A stretch of 64,000 nucleotides of DNA. It comes from Actinomycetota bacterium (GTDB taxonomy: Bacteria > Actinomycetota > Actinomycetes > S36-B12 > UBA5976). Shown here in pieces: positions 34,532 to 43,685 of this stretch. Position 1 is the first letter of the stretch. The number at the start of each line of letters is the position of its first letter. Position numbers and translations under genes: made by a program. The stretch covers positions 1-64,000 of the forward strand of contig CANGDR010000007.1 of assembly GCA_947452765.1 (NCBI GenBank), written 5' to 3'. The notes beneath the pieces were generated by a model. That model saw only the letters and a list, made by a program, of their open reading frames with translations, ran no database searches and was not told where the DNA came from.

Positions 34532-35716
34532 GTGCTTGCAGTTGTTGCCCCCGGTCAAGGTTCCCAGGTCCCAGGATTTCTAACTCCTTGGTTGGAATTA
34601 CCGAATTTTGAAGACCGGATGCGTTGGCTAGGCACAGTTGCCGGCATTGACCTAGTCGCCCACGGCACAACTAGCGACGAAGAGACCATCAAAGACACTG
34701 CCGTGGCCCAACCGCTAATAGTTAGCGCTGGCATGGTTTCGCTACTTAGCCTCTTCCCGCATCCTGGCGAGGCATACGCCAAAGTTGGTGTGGGCGCGGG
34801 ACACAGTGTTGGCGAAATTACCGCTGCGGCAGCTGCCAATGTGATCTCGGCTGAACAAGCCATGGTTTTTGTGCGCGAACGTGGCAACGCTATGGCTGCT
34901 GCTTCCGCAGTAACCCCTACTGGCATGGCCGCCGTACTTGGTGGCGATCGTGATGAAGTTATCGCAAAACTTGAACAACATGGGCTGACTGCCGCAAACG
35001 AAAACGGTGCTGGGCAAATCGTGGCGGCTGGAACTATGGATCAACTAGCAGCTCTGGAAGCTGATGCGCCAGCTGGCGCGCGAGTTCGCCCGCTCACAGT
35101 TGCTGGGGCATTCCATACCAAGCACATGGCGCCTGCCGTTGGAGTCTTAGCGCAACATGCCAAGGCGATTTCAACCCATGATTCGCGCAGCCGATTACTT
35201 TCAAATGCTGACGGCACGATTGTTCATGATGGTCGCGAAGTTCTAAAGCGTTTGGTTATGCAAGTAAGTAATCCAGTTCGCTGGGACTTATGTATGCAAA
35301 CCATGTTGGATCTTGGCGTAACTGGCCTAATCGAATTGCCACCAGCAGGAACTTTAGTTGGCCTTGCAAAACGCGCTATGCCAGGCGTGGAATGTCTCGC
35401 ACTTAAAACTCCAGATGACATCCCAGCCGCACTGGATTTAATTGCTCGTCATGGTTCTGAAGTTTCGGTAACTGACTCCCCGACTTGGCGGCTCGTAGTT
35501 GCGCCGTTTAAGGGCACAATCGAATTTAATGTTTCCGAAGAGCCAGGCACAGTGCTTGATGGTAAGACCAAGGTTGCCACGATCAGAACCCTGCGCGATG
35601 AATACGTAGTCGAAGCACCACACGGCGGCACCATCGTGGAGTGGCTCGTAACTGACGGCGATCCAGTTAATCCAGGTCAGCCACTCCTTCGCTTGCATCC
35701 AAAGGCCGGTTCATGA
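34532..35716 (+). CDS. fabD: Malonyl-CoA:ACP transacylase with C-terminal biotinyl/lipoyl-like domain
   Basis: 394 aa. The acyltransferase part (about 1-300) has VVAPGQGSQVPGF, the nucleophile motif GAGHSVGEITAAA and the active-site His in AGAFHTKHM. Residues 320-394 resemble a biotinyl/lipoyl domain (VAPFKGTIEFNVSEEPGTV, then VVEAPHGGTIVEWLVTDG and GQPLLRL), but the modifiable lysine site (MKM or DK) is replaced by LRDEY. GTG 34532 gives the usual actinobacterial start; the ORF track uses TTG eight codons earlier. It overlaps fabH by 4 bp. Confidence 0.92.
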   Translation: MLAVVAPGQGSQVPGFLTPWLELPNFEDRMRWLGTVAGIDLVAHGTTSDEETIKDTAVAQPLIVSAGMVSLLSLFPHPGEAYAKVGVGAGHSVGEITAAAAANVISAEQAMVFVRERGNAMAAASAVTPTGMAAVLGGDRDEVIAKLEQHGLTAANENGAGQIVAAGTMDQLAALEADAPAGARVRPLTVAGAFHTKHMAPAVGVLAQHAKAISTHDSRSRLLSNADGTIVHDGREVLKRLVMQVSNPVRWDLCMQTMLDLGVTGLIELPPAGTLVGLAKRAMPGVECLALKTPDDIPAALDLIARHGSEVSVTDSPTWRLVVAPFKGTIEFNVSEEPGTVLDGKTKVATIRTLRDEYVVEAPHGGTIVEWLVTDGDPVNPGQPLLRLHPKAGS

Positions 35717-36708
35717 TCACGTTAAATACTCCAACCCCAGTAGCGCACTCTGGAATTCTCGGACTTGGTGTTTACCGACCTGAGCGCATCGTGACCAATG
35801 ATGAAATCTGTCTGCGGATTGATTCCAACGATGAATGGATCCGGGAACGTTCTGGAATTATTGAACGTCGCCATGCTGGCGCTGATGAAACTGTAGTTTC
35901 AATGGCCACGTCTGCTGCTCGCAAAGCCTTAACCGATGCTGGTATCACTGCTGAGCAGTTAGACCTGGTTATCGTCGCGACCGTTACCCACCGTTATCAA
36001 ACACCTTCTGCTGCAGCTGAAATTGCTGCTGCACTCGGCGCCGTTAACGCTGCTGCAACTGACACATCAGCGGCATGTGCAGGATTTTGTTACGGCCTAG
36101 GTATTGCGGACGGCATGATCCGATCCGGTGTTGCAAAGTACATTTTGCTAATCGGCGCTGAAAAACTTTCTGAGATTGTCGACTTTGATGATCGTGGCAC
36201 CGCATTCTTATTTGCCGATGGTGCCGGCGCCGTAATCGTTGGCGCAACCACCGCCCAAGGCATTGGCCCAACAATTTGGGGCGCAGACGGAACTCAGCTT
36301 GATGCGATCATCATGGAACCTGACACCTACACGGCCGAAAAGACTGGAACGCCATCTGTGCTGACTATGCAAGGTCAGGCCGTGTTCCGTTGGGCTGTTG
36401 GACAAATGGGCGATGCTTGCGCGAAAGCCATGGCTGCTGCAGGCGTCACTGTGAATGATTTAGCTGCATTTGTACCGCATCAGGCCAACAATCGAATTAC
36501 TGATTCACTGGTTAAGCACCTCGACCTCCCCGACCATGTTGCGATTGCGCGCGACATTCAATACTCCGGCAACACTTCTGCTGCCTCAGTTCCACTTGCA
36601 CTTGATCGCCTGCGCGAAAACGGCGAAGTCAAAAGTGGAGATTTAGTTTTAATGGTTGGCTTCGGTGCTGGCCTTGTTCATGCTGCGCAAGTAGCACTCG
36701 TCCCATAA
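35713..36708 (+). CDS. fabH: 3-oxoacyl-ACP synthase III
   Basis: 331 aa. Starts fatty-acid synthesis by condensing an acyl-CoA with malonyl-ACP. The catalytic triad is visible: Cys in DTSAACAGFCYGL, His in FVPHQANNR and Asn in QYSGNTSAAS. Located between fabD (4-bp ATGA overlap) and acpP. Actinobacterial FabH often takes branched primers; primer choice cannot be read from the sequence here. Confidence 0.96.
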   Translation: MITLNTPTPVAHSGILGLGVYRPERIVTNDEICLRIDSNDEWIRERSGIIERRHAGADETVVSMATSAARKALTDAGITAEQLDLVIVATVTHRYQTPSAAAEIAAALGAVNAAATDTSAACAGFCYGLGIADGMIRSGVAKYILLIGAEKLSEIVDFDDRGTAFLFADGAGAVIVGATTAQGIGPTIWGADGTQLDAIIMEPDTYTAEKTGTPSVLTMQGQAVFRWAVGQMGDACAKAMAAAGVTVNDLAAFVPHQANNRITDSLVKHLDLPDHVAIARDIQYSGNTSAASVPLALDRLRENGEVKSGDLVLMVGFGAGLVHAAQVALVP

Positions 36709-36780
36709 GTTTCGAGAGTCGAAAGATTTTCGAATAACGACCCGCACACCGCGGGAAGTCCATTACTAAAGGAGATAACT

Positions 36781-37020
36781 ATGTCGCAGGACATCCTCGC
36801 GGGCCTAGCCGAAATCGTAAATGAAGTTGCCGGCATCCCAGCAGAATCAGTCCAGATGGAAAAGTCATTTGTTGATGACCTAGACGTTGACTCATTGTCA
36901 ATGGTTGAAGTTGTTATGGCTTGTGAAGACAAGTTTGGCGTAACTATCCCAGACACCGAGGTTAAGAACCTCAATACTGTTGCTGATGCAGTGAACTACA
37001 TCGCTGCCAACAAGGCATAA
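36781..37020 (+). CDS. acpP: Acyl carrier protein
   Basis: 79 aa acidic four-helix protein. The 4'-phosphopantetheine attachment serine is in DDLDVDSLSMVEVVMA. It carries growing acyl chains in type II fatty-acid synthesis. A strong Shine-Dalgarno (AAAGGAG, 7 bp before the ATG) suits its high expression. A GC-rich hairpin follows before fabF, which may let the cell make more ACP than the downstream enzymes. Confidence 0.97.
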   Translation: MSQDILAGLAEIVNEVAGIPAESVQMEKSFVDDLDVDSLSMVEVVMACEDKFGVTIPDTEVKNLNTVADAVNYIAANKA

Positions 37021-37032
37021 AAAGTTTTGATG

Positions 37033-37061
37033 TGGGCGGGTAGCCATAAGTTGCCCGCCCC
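37033..37061 (+). terminator. Hairpin between acpP and fabF (attenuator or partial terminator)
   Basis: Eight-base stem TGGGCGGG / CCCGCCCA with a 13-base loop, followed by TAAAAACT rather than a T-run. It sits inside the operon, so partial termination or mRNA-end stabilisation is more likely than full termination. Confidence 0.65.
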
Positions 37062-37131
37062 ATAAAAACTAGAGCTAGACCTGAAATAGCACCATTCGTA
37101 TGTACCACTTGAAATTGAAAGGTCGACAACA

Positions 37132-38367
37132 ATGAGCCGTACGGTTGTCGTTACAGGGCTTGGCGCCACTACCCCACTGGGTGGCGACGTTGCCTCAACT
37201 TGGGATTCGCTGCTTGCTGCGCGTTCCGGAATTCATCTTTTAGAAGATCCACGCTTTGCCGAACTTCCAGTTCGCATTGCTGCAACTGCGAAAGTTGATC
37301 CAGAAAGCATTCTGGAACCACATGAAGTTCGCCGCATGGATCGCTCCCAACAACTTGCGTTAATCGCTGCTCGCGAAGCCTGGGCTGATGCTGGCGCACC
37401 TGAGGTCGAGCAAGCTCGACTTGGGGTGGCAGTTGGCTCTGGTGTTGGTGGCGCTATCTCCTTGATGGAGCAGTACGACGTTTTGAAAGAACGTGGCGCA
37501 TCCCGCGTCTCACCTATGACTGTCCCAATGTTGATGCCAAATGGCCCAGCAGCAGTAATCGGTCTGGAATTAGGTGCGATGGCTGGGGTTCACACGCCAG
37601 TTTCAGCTTGTGCCTCCGGCGCAGAAGCAATCGGCTACGGCGCCGAGATGATTCGCACTGGTCGTGCTGATGTTGTGGTCTGTGGTGGTACCGAAGGTTG
37701 TATTCACCCACTTACGATTGCAGCCTTTGCTGCGATGCGTGCGCTTTCCACTTTGCATGAAAATGCTGCTGGAGCTTCCCGTCCATTCGATCGTGATCGT
37801 GATGGCTTTGTTATGGGTGAAGGCGCGGCAATCATCGTGCTGGAATCAGAAGAATTTGCCAAGGCGCGTGGCGCAAAGATTTATGCAACTTATGGTGGCC
37901 AAGGTATCGCGGCTGATGCACATCACATTGCGCAGCCTGAACCAGAAGGTCGGGGCGTAATTCTTGCCATGAACCGCGCTCTTGCCGATGCTGATTTGTC
38001 GACTAAAGATATTTTTCACGTCAATGCGCACGCAACTAGCACTCCTGCTGGTGACGTTGCCGAAGCTAAAGCAATTCGCAAGGTGCTGGGTGCCGATGCA
38101 GACCATGCTCCGGTGACTGCGGTTAAAGGCGTTGCTGGTCACTTGCTCGGTGGCGCTGGGTCGCTTGCGGCTATCGCTTCAATTTTGGCAATCAAGAACC
38201 GGATTGTTCCACCGGTTGGAAACTTGGTTAATTTGGCAGATGGTGTTGACGTCGACGTTGTTATGTCTAAGCCACGCGAGCTGCCAAGTGGCGACATTGC
38301 CGCACTTAGCAACTCATTTGGTTTTGGTGGGCACGACATAGTGTTAGCGTTCCGGAATCCCTCATGA
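37132..38367 (+). CDS. fabF: 3-oxoacyl-ACP synthase II
   Basis: 411 aa condensing enzyme for chain elongation. The active-site Cys is in PVSACASGAEAIGYG (about residue 163), with His in FHVNAHATSTPAGD and in GVAGHLLGGAGS. The actinobacterial equivalent of KasA. It overlaps accD by 4 bp (ATGA), so the two are translated together. Confidence 0.96.
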   Translation: MSRTVVVTGLGATTPLGGDVASTWDSLLAARSGIHLLEDPRFAELPVRIAATAKVDPESILEPHEVRRMDRSQQLALIAAREAWADAGAPEVEQARLGVAVGSGVGGAISLMEQYDVLKERGASRVSPMTVPMLMPNGPAAVIGLELGAMAGVHTPVSACASGAEAIGYGAEMIRTGRADVVVCGGTEGCIHPLTIAAFAAMRALSTLHENAAGASRPFDRDRDGFVMGEGAAIIVLESEEFAKARGAKIYATYGGQGIAADAHHIAQPEPEGRGVILAMNRALADADLSTKDIFHVNAHATSTPAGDVAEAKAIRKVLGADADHAPVTAVKGVAGHLLGGAGSLAAIASILAIKNRIVPPVGNLVNLADGVDVDVVMSKPRELPSGDIAALSNSFGFGGHDIVLAFRNPS

Positions 38368-39779
38368 CAACCGAGGCACCAGTTGACAAGAAGTTAATGG
38401 CAGTTAGCCGATTAACTTCATTATTGGATGCTGGTTCACTTAAGTTCGTTGTTCCGCAAACCGACGGTCTAGGTGCGGTCTCCGCAACTGGAACCATTAA
38501 CGGACGCAATGTAATCGCATTCGCAAATGATCCTTCCTTCCAAGGCGGCGCACTAGGCGCTGCTGAAGGTGAAGTAATTGTTGGTGCTTACGAAATTGCC
38601 ATGAAAGAACAATGCCCGATCGTAGGTATTTGGCATTCAGGTGGTGCGCGTCTACAAGAAGGTATCGGCGCACTTAAACCATTCGGCGAAATTTTCCGCG
38701 CCATGACTTTGGCATCAGGCAAGATCCCACAGGTTTCAGTTGTGCTTGGCCCGGCTGCTGGTGGTGGCGCCTACGGTCCAGCCCTCACCGACATCGTGAT
38801 CCTTGGACCTGAGGGTCGAATCTTCGTAACCGGCCCAGAAGTTGTTCGCTCTGTAACTGGTGAAGACGTGGATATGCTTCGTCTTGGGGGTCCAGAACCT
38901 CATGGTCGCCGTTCCGGTGTAGTGCATGTTGTGGCCGAAACTGAGCACGATGCGATGGAACAGACGCGCAACATCACTGACCTACTTGGAAATCTTGGCA
39001 ACCTAGATGTATCTAAGATTTCAGACACCGACATGGGCAAACTTCTTCCCGAACAAAATAACCGAGCCTACGATGCTCATCCAATCGTCGATGCAGTCAT
39101 TGACGCAGGAACTGGGATCGAACTTCATCCACGTTGGGCACCAAACGTCATCACAACTCTTGGCCGGTTTGGTGGTCGCACCGTTGGAGTTATTGCCAAT
39201 AATCCATTGCGCCTAGGTGGTTGCTTGGATGCAACATCGGCTGAAAAGAGTGCCCGTTTCGTTCGCATGTGTGACGCACTAGGTATTCCGATGATTGTCA
39301 TGGTTGATGTCCCGGGTTACTTGCCAGGTGTTGGCCAAGAATGGGATGGCGTAGTTCGCCGCGGCGCGAAGTTACTCCATGCGTTTGCCGAATGTGTTGT
39401 CCCCCGCATAACCTGCGTAACTCGCAAGTCCTACGGCGGCGCATACATCGCAATGAACTCCAAGGCGCTTGGCGCAACTCGAGTTATGGCTTGGGAAGGT
39501 GCCGAAGTTGCAGTCATGGGACCGCTTGCTGCCATTCGTATCTTGCACCGTCGCCGGCTTGCCGAAGTTCCACCAGATCAAAAGGATGCGGTCGAAGCTG
39601 AACTTGCAGAAGAGCACAAGATCACTGCTGGTGGCTTACCGAAGTGCATTGAACTTGGCGCAGTTGATGAAATTGTTGACCCAGCGAAGACGCGAACTGC
39701 AATTGCTACTGCACTCAAAGCAGCGCAGAATCCTGACGGTTCATTTACGCGCGGAAATCACGGAAACATTCCGCTTTAA
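38364..39779 (+). CDS. accD: Acyl-CoA carboxylase carboxyltransferase subunit (AccD6-like)
   Basis: 471 aa with both crotonase-type halves: GIWHSGGARLQEG and GPAAGGGAYGPALTD in the N-domain, VPGYLPGVGQEWDGVVRRGAKLLHAFAE and YGGAYIAMNSK in the C-domain. Together with a biotinylated subunit it makes malonyl-CoA. The position at the end of the fabD-fabH-acpP-fabF operon matches accD6 of mycobacteria, so acetyl-CoA is the likely substrate. No zinc ribbon is present at the N-terminus. The biotin carboxylase subunit is elsewhere. Confidence 0.95.
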   Translation: MTTEAPVDKKLMAVSRLTSLLDAGSLKFVVPQTDGLGAVSATGTINGRNVIAFANDPSFQGGALGAAEGEVIVGAYEIAMKEQCPIVGIWHSGGARLQEGIGALKPFGEIFRAMTLASGKIPQVSVVLGPAAGGGAYGPALTDIVILGPEGRIFVTGPEVVRSVTGEDVDMLRLGGPEPHGRRSGVVHVVAETEHDAMEQTRNITDLLGNLGNLDVSKISDTDMGKLLPEQNNRAYDAHPIVDAVIDAGTGIELHPRWAPNVITTLGRFGGRTVGVIANNPLRLGGCLDATSAEKSARFVRMCDALGIPMIVMVDVPGYLPGVGQEWDGVVRRGAKLLHAFAECVVPRITCVTRKSYGGAYIAMNSKALGATRVMAWEGAEVAVMGPLAAIRILHRRRLAEVPPDQKDAVEAELAEEHKITAGGLPKCIELGAVDEIVDPAKTRTAIATALKAAQNPDGSFTRGNHGNIPL

Positions 39780-39793
39780 ATATGGATAGTTAG

Positions 39794-40300
39794 TTAACCA
39801 ACTTGATGCAGCCAGCGCACTGGAACACCATCACCGGCATAGCGAAACGGTTCGAGTTCACGATCCCATGCGCCACCAAGAACTTCATCCACTACCTCGA
39901 CTAACGAGTTACCCTGAGTGACTGCGGCAATCATAGCGGCGCGTAGTTTTTCTTCAGATATAAATCCTTCGCCGAATACGCCCATTGGACTACGCCATAA
40001 CCCAAGTGTTGGTGTTGAAACGAATCGCTGGCCATCAAATCCAGGGCTTGGCTCTTCGGTGATTTCAAATCGTAGGTTTGGAAAAATCCGAAGTGCAGAT
40101 GCGATCTTTGCGGATAGATCTGGCGCTCCGATCCAAGAAAGTTCTGCCCTAACCGTGCCTGGAGCTACTGGCTGATCAACCCAATCAAGGTTTACCGATG
40201 AGCCCAGGATGCCACCTATTGCCCATTCGACATGTTGGCATAATGCTTTCGGGGTGCTGTGAACGAACACAACCCCGCGAGCAGCTGACGACTTAGCCAT
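39794..40300 (-). CDS. DUF3145 family protein
   Basis: 168 aa from ATG 40300, which has a GGGAGGAAG site just upstream; the ORF track extends 19 codons further. MAKSSAARGVVFVHSTPKALCQHVEWAIGGILG and RWLHQV at the end are conserved in actinobacterial DUF3145, typically found just after the fatty-acid operon. Function unknown. It converges with accD with a 14-bp gap. Confidence 0.9.
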   Translation of the reverse strand: MAKSSAARGVVFVHSTPKALCQHVEWAIGGILGSSVNLDWVDQPVAPGTVRAELSWIGAPDLSAKIASALRIFPNLRFEITEEPSPGFDGQRFVSTPTLGLWRSPMGVFGEGFISEEKLRAAMIAAVTQGNSLVEVVDEVLGGAWDRELEPFRYAGDGVPVRWLHQVG

Positions 40301-40423
40301 GATTCTTCCTCCCATCTGGCCTGCAAGTTGCCTTCCCCGACACGTTGCAGACTCCATAAGTGGGAGTACTTAAGTTGAGAATAACCCCATCAGCCACATA
40401 AATACCAATGGACGCAAAAATTT

Positions 40424-41359
40424 CTAAGCCGGTGTGGAATTAAGCCCAAAATCATGGGTTTTCGAGCCCTGTTTACTTCGACGTTCCCAAGCACGGCAGC
40501 CCAATTCCACCGAAATTGCATAAATTGCACCCAGAATCGCATCAAATAGGTAGTGCTCTCCGCCATAAACCAAGGCAAAGACCATTAGCGAAACATAGAA
40601 AATTAAGAAAGCTCGCAAAGCGACTCGAGCCTTTGGCCAGAAAAAGAGCGAAATTGTCACAGCCATGCCAGCGTGTAACGAGGGAACCGCAGCTACTTGA
40701 TTCACCACACCTTGTCCCAAGCTGATAATTTGCCCCGCAACTGGAATTCCCAAGACTGCCCAACCACGAGTAGCTATTCGAACGATCGGATCCCCCAAAC
40801 CTTGCTGGGCCGCATACCAGGGTGGGCCAGCTGGAACCAAGATGTAAGTAACTAGAGCAGCACACGAAATAGTAATTACGCGCCTAGCAAACTTGACCCA
40901 AAGTTCCCGATTGCGAACATAGAGAGTGCCCACAATCGTCCAAGGCACTATGAAGTGCGAAACGTAAATCAGGGCCACAAATACTTCCCACCAAGGTATG
41001 TGGTTTGGATTGTACAAGTGCTGCTGCAGGTAAACCGTCGGAATCTTGCCGTCGAATATTCCCCCAAACCAGGAAAGTTCGATGTCGTAAATCTCTTCAA
41101 CGCGAACAGGAAATCCGAAAGTGTCAGCCGCACCGCGTGAATAGTCATAGCCATAAAGCAGTGCAAAAAATGGAATCCAGTCTGCAAATACGCGCCAGGA
41201 TTTAGTTTCAGAACTAACTGAGAACGCCAACGCAGCTGTGATGATAATCAAGATCTGAGTTGCACGATCAAATGGAATCCCACGAAAGGCTACGTATGCA
41301 ATAACTAGAGCTGCCCAAATTCCAACAGCAATCTGTCGATTTCGCGGCCAAGTTGTCAT
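40424..41359 (-). CDS. PAP2-superfamily membrane protein (Aur1/Ipt1-like)
   Basis: 311 aa from ATG 41359, with about six to seven TM helices. The phosphatase/transferase residues are in AAVPSLHAGMAVTI (SxxH) and YGGEHYLFDAILG (H...D). This pattern belongs to the inositolphosphotransferase (Aur1/Ipt1)-like branch of PAP2, which moves phospho-inositol or similar head groups between lipids. Substrate unproven. Only 21 bp separate it from the divergent acetyltransferase gene, so the promoters overlap. Confidence 0.85.
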   Translation of the reverse strand: MTTWPRNRQIAVGIWAALVIAYVAFRGIPFDRATQILIIITAALAFSVSSETKSWRVFADWIPFFALLYGYDYSRGAADTFGFPVRVEEIYDIELSWFGGIFDGKIPTVYLQQHLYNPNHIPWWEVFVALIYVSHFIVPWTIVGTLYVRNRELWVKFARRVITISCAALVTYILVPAGPPWYAAQQGLGDPIVRIATRGWAVLGIPVAGQIISLGQGVVNQVAAVPSLHAGMAVTISLFFWPKARVALRAFLIFYVSLMVFALVYGGEHYLFDAILGAIYAISVELGCRAWERRSKQGSKTHDFGLNSTPA

Positions 41360-41380
41360 GATGTGTAACAGAATAGTCCC

Positions 41381-42082
41381 ATGCCAAATCTGCGGATCAA
41401 TCAAGTCGAGTCAATCGCAGAAATGGAAGCAGTGAGTGCATTTTTTTGCCGAGTCTGGTCCGGTGGCCCGGAACCTGTTCCGTTTGATTTGGGTCTAGCC
41501 GTACTACACGTCGGAGCCTACTGTTCGGCTGCGTACGATGGCGACGATATGGTTGCCGCATCTTTTGGTTTCCGCGGTGTCTACGGTGGCGAAAATATCC
41601 TTCATTCACATGTGACGGGATCATTCCAACCCGGGGCGGGATACGCCTTAAAAATGCATCAATTTGCTTGGGCAAAAGCTCAGGGACTTGATGCTATAAC
41701 TTGGTCCTTCGATCCCTTGGTCCGCCGAAATTGTGTGTTTAATTTCGACAAACTAGGCGCAGTTGCTAATGAATATTTACCAAACTTTTACGGCACCATG
41801 ACTGATGAGATAAATGTCGGTGACGATTCTGATCGACTTTTTGCGCATTGGGCCGTAGCGCAGCCTCGCACAGCAATTAGTGTGTCTCAGGATGCAGTTG
41901 TGATCGAATTGCCCGAAGACATAGAAGCTCTTCGCAAAACAGATATGGAATTGGCGCGCAAGTGGCGCCGTCAAGTTCGCGAGCAATTAAAACCATTGCT
42001 GGACGAGGGCTGGATAATTTCCCGAATGAAAGATCGAAGCCACCTATTAGTTGAACCTCCAAGCTCGAAGGGCACGCTATGA
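41381..42082 (+). CDS. GNAT-like acyltransferase (COG3375 type) paired with racemase/MenC
   Basis: 233 aa. The N-terminal 150 residues (FCRVWSGGPEPVPFDLGLAVLHVGAYCSAAYDGDDMVAASFGFRG, then HSHVTGSFQPGAGYALKMHQFAWAKAQG and ITWSFDPLVRRNCVFNFDKLGAVANEY) match a predicted acyltransferase family often next to N-succinylamino-acid racemases. In Geobacillus such a protein N-succinylates D-amino acids. A 4-bp overlap with the next gene supports joint function. The exact acyl donor is inferred. Confidence 0.82.
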   Translation: MPNLRINQVESIAEMEAVSAFFCRVWSGGPEPVPFDLGLAVLHVGAYCSAAYDGDDMVAASFGFRGVYGGENILHSHVTGSFQPGAGYALKMHQFAWAKAQGLDAITWSFDPLVRRNCVFNFDKLGAVANEYLPNFYGTMTDEINVGDDSDRLFAHWAVAQPRTAISVSQDAVVIELPEDIEALRKTDMELARKWRRQVREQLKPLLDEGWIISRMKDRSHLLVEPPSSKGTL

Positions 42083-43188
42083 AACTTGAAGCAGTAGAAC
42101 TAATTCGCTTGGATGTTCCTTTGAAATCAACATTTAGAACATCCGAAGGCGCCGTAAACGTACATGAAGTGGTTTGGGTTCACGCTATTACAGATGTCGG
42201 CGAAGGTTGGGCCGAATGTGCAGCAAACGGCTTACCTGACTATTCCTCTGAATTTCATACGGGTGCTGCTTTAGTTCTGAAGGAATTTCTGATTCCGAAT
42301 TTGATGAAACTAGGAAACGATTTAACTGCAGAAGCAGTTGCTCCGAGTTTGCATTGGGTTAAGGGGCACCGAATGGCGAAGGCAGCAATCGAGACCGCGC
42401 TCTTAGATGCCCAGCTTCGGGCAGCGAATACCTCCCTTGCAACATATCTAGGCGCCGTCAAAGAAACGGTGCCAGCTGGGGTTTCGGTTGGAATTATGGA
42501 CTCGCTTCCTGAACTCTTGAAATTTGTCGAAGGTTACCTTGCCGAGGGCTACCTACGGATCAAACTTAAGATTCAACCTGGTTGGGATTACGAGCCGGTT
42601 AAATTAATTCGCGAAGCATTTGGGCCTGACTTAATGTTGCAGGTTGACGCAAATACTGCCTACACGCGTGATGACTTTGACTTACTTAAGCGGCTGGATG
42701 AATTCAACTTACTTTTGATTGAGCAGCCGATCGAAGAGGAAGACATCCTGGGACATGCGCGGTTAGCTGAATACATCGAAACTCCAGTTTGTTTAGATGA
42801 ATCAATTGTTTCAGCCGACATCGCCAGAGATGCAATTGAACTTGGGGCCGCAGAAATTATTAACATTAAGCCTTCTCGAGTTGGCGGCTATATCGAATCC
42901 GTGAAGATTCACGATGTAGCACAAGCCGCTGGGATCCCGGTTTGGTGCGGTGGCATGCTGGAAACCGGGATCGGACGAGCTGCAAATTTAGCCTTGGCGG
43001 CGCTACCTAACTTCACGCTTCCTGGGGATACTTCAGCATCAAATCGCTATTTTGCAGTAGACACAACCGAACCATTTGTTTTAGTAGATGGTCATATTTC
43101 AGTGCCAACGGGACCAGGAATTGGCGTGGATCCGATTCGCGAAATTGTGGACGGATACACAGTATCTACCGAGTGGGTTAAGAGATAA
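42079..43188 (+). CDS. N-acylamino-acid racemase / o-succinylbenzoate synthase (enolase superfamily)
   Basis: 369 aa. The enolase-superfamily residues are in place: KLKIQPG (KxK acid/base), VDANTAY, IEQPIEEED and CLDESI (metal ligands), NIKPSRVGG (second lysine). Proteins of this NSAR/OSBS subgroup can make o-succinylbenzoate for menaquinone or racemise N-succinyl amino acids. No men gene is adjacent while the GNAT partner is, which favours the amino-acid role, but bifunctionality is possible. The M20 desuccinylase that would finish the pathway is not in the window. Confidence 0.88.
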   Translation: MKLEAVELIRLDVPLKSTFRTSEGAVNVHEVVWVHAITDVGEGWAECAANGLPDYSSEFHTGAALVLKEFLIPNLMKLGNDLTAEAVAPSLHWVKGHRMAKAAIETALLDAQLRAANTSLATYLGAVKETVPAGVSVGIMDSLPELLKFVEGYLAEGYLRIKLKIQPGWDYEPVKLIREAFGPDLMLQVDANTAYTRDDFDLLKRLDEFNLLLIEQPIEEEDILGHARLAEYIETPVCLDESIVSADIARDAIELGAAEIINIKPSRVGGYIESVKIHDVAQAAGIPVWCGGMLETGIGRAANLALAALPNFTLPGDTSASNRYFAVDTTEPFVLVDGHISVPTGPGIGVDPIREIVDGYTVSTEWVKR

Positions 43189-43191
43189 CTT

Positions 43192-43644
43192 TTACTTCGT
43201 TAGTCGCGGGAAGATCGCTGGAACTCGAGTTTTGTACTCGGCATAACCTTTGTATTTTGCCGTAAGCATTACTTCTTCCCACCGCGATTTATATGTAAGT
43301 AGTAAAGCGAGGGCCGCCCAGATTACGATTTGCGTCAAAACGCCACTCGAGACAACTAAGCCAAGGGTGATTGCAAGTAAGCCAGCATAAATAGGGTGCC
43401 GCATTCGGCTATAAATGCCAGTTGTTACAAGTGTGCCTTCTTTACTTGGAACCGGGTTAGCGGTGAGCGACTTACCTAGCCCACGAAAACCCATAAAGGT
43501 GACGATCACACCTAATCCGATTAACACCATTCCAACGCTAGTGGCCCAACTTGGTACATTCGCACTATCTGGGAAAATTGCAATAACAAGCAACAAAGCA
43601 AATTGTAGGAATACCAGCGTCCGACCCTTTTGAAAATCATCCAT
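43192..43644 (-). CDS. Isoprenylcysteine carboxyl methyltransferase-family membrane protein
   Basis: 150 aa with four to five hydrophobic helices and the methyltransferase motif TTGIYSRMRHPIYAGLLAI (RHPxY) followed by EEVMLTAKYKGYAEYKTRVPAIFP near the C-terminus (E......Y..Y). The family methylates small molecules, lipids or proteins in the membrane using S-adenosylmethionine. Substrate unknown. It converges with the racemase gene (3-bp gap). Confidence 0.85.
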   Translation of the reverse strand: MDDFQKGRTLVFLQFALLLVIAIFPDSANVPSWATSVGMVLIGLGVIVTFMGFRGLGKSLTANPVPSKEGTLVTTGIYSRMRHPIYAGLLAITLGLVVSSGVLTQIVIWAALALLLTYKSRWEEVMLTAKYKGYAEYKTRVPAIFPRLTK

Positions 43645-43685
43645 ACGAACGACTCTACAGAATCGCCCTCCGTTACCCTCTTTAT

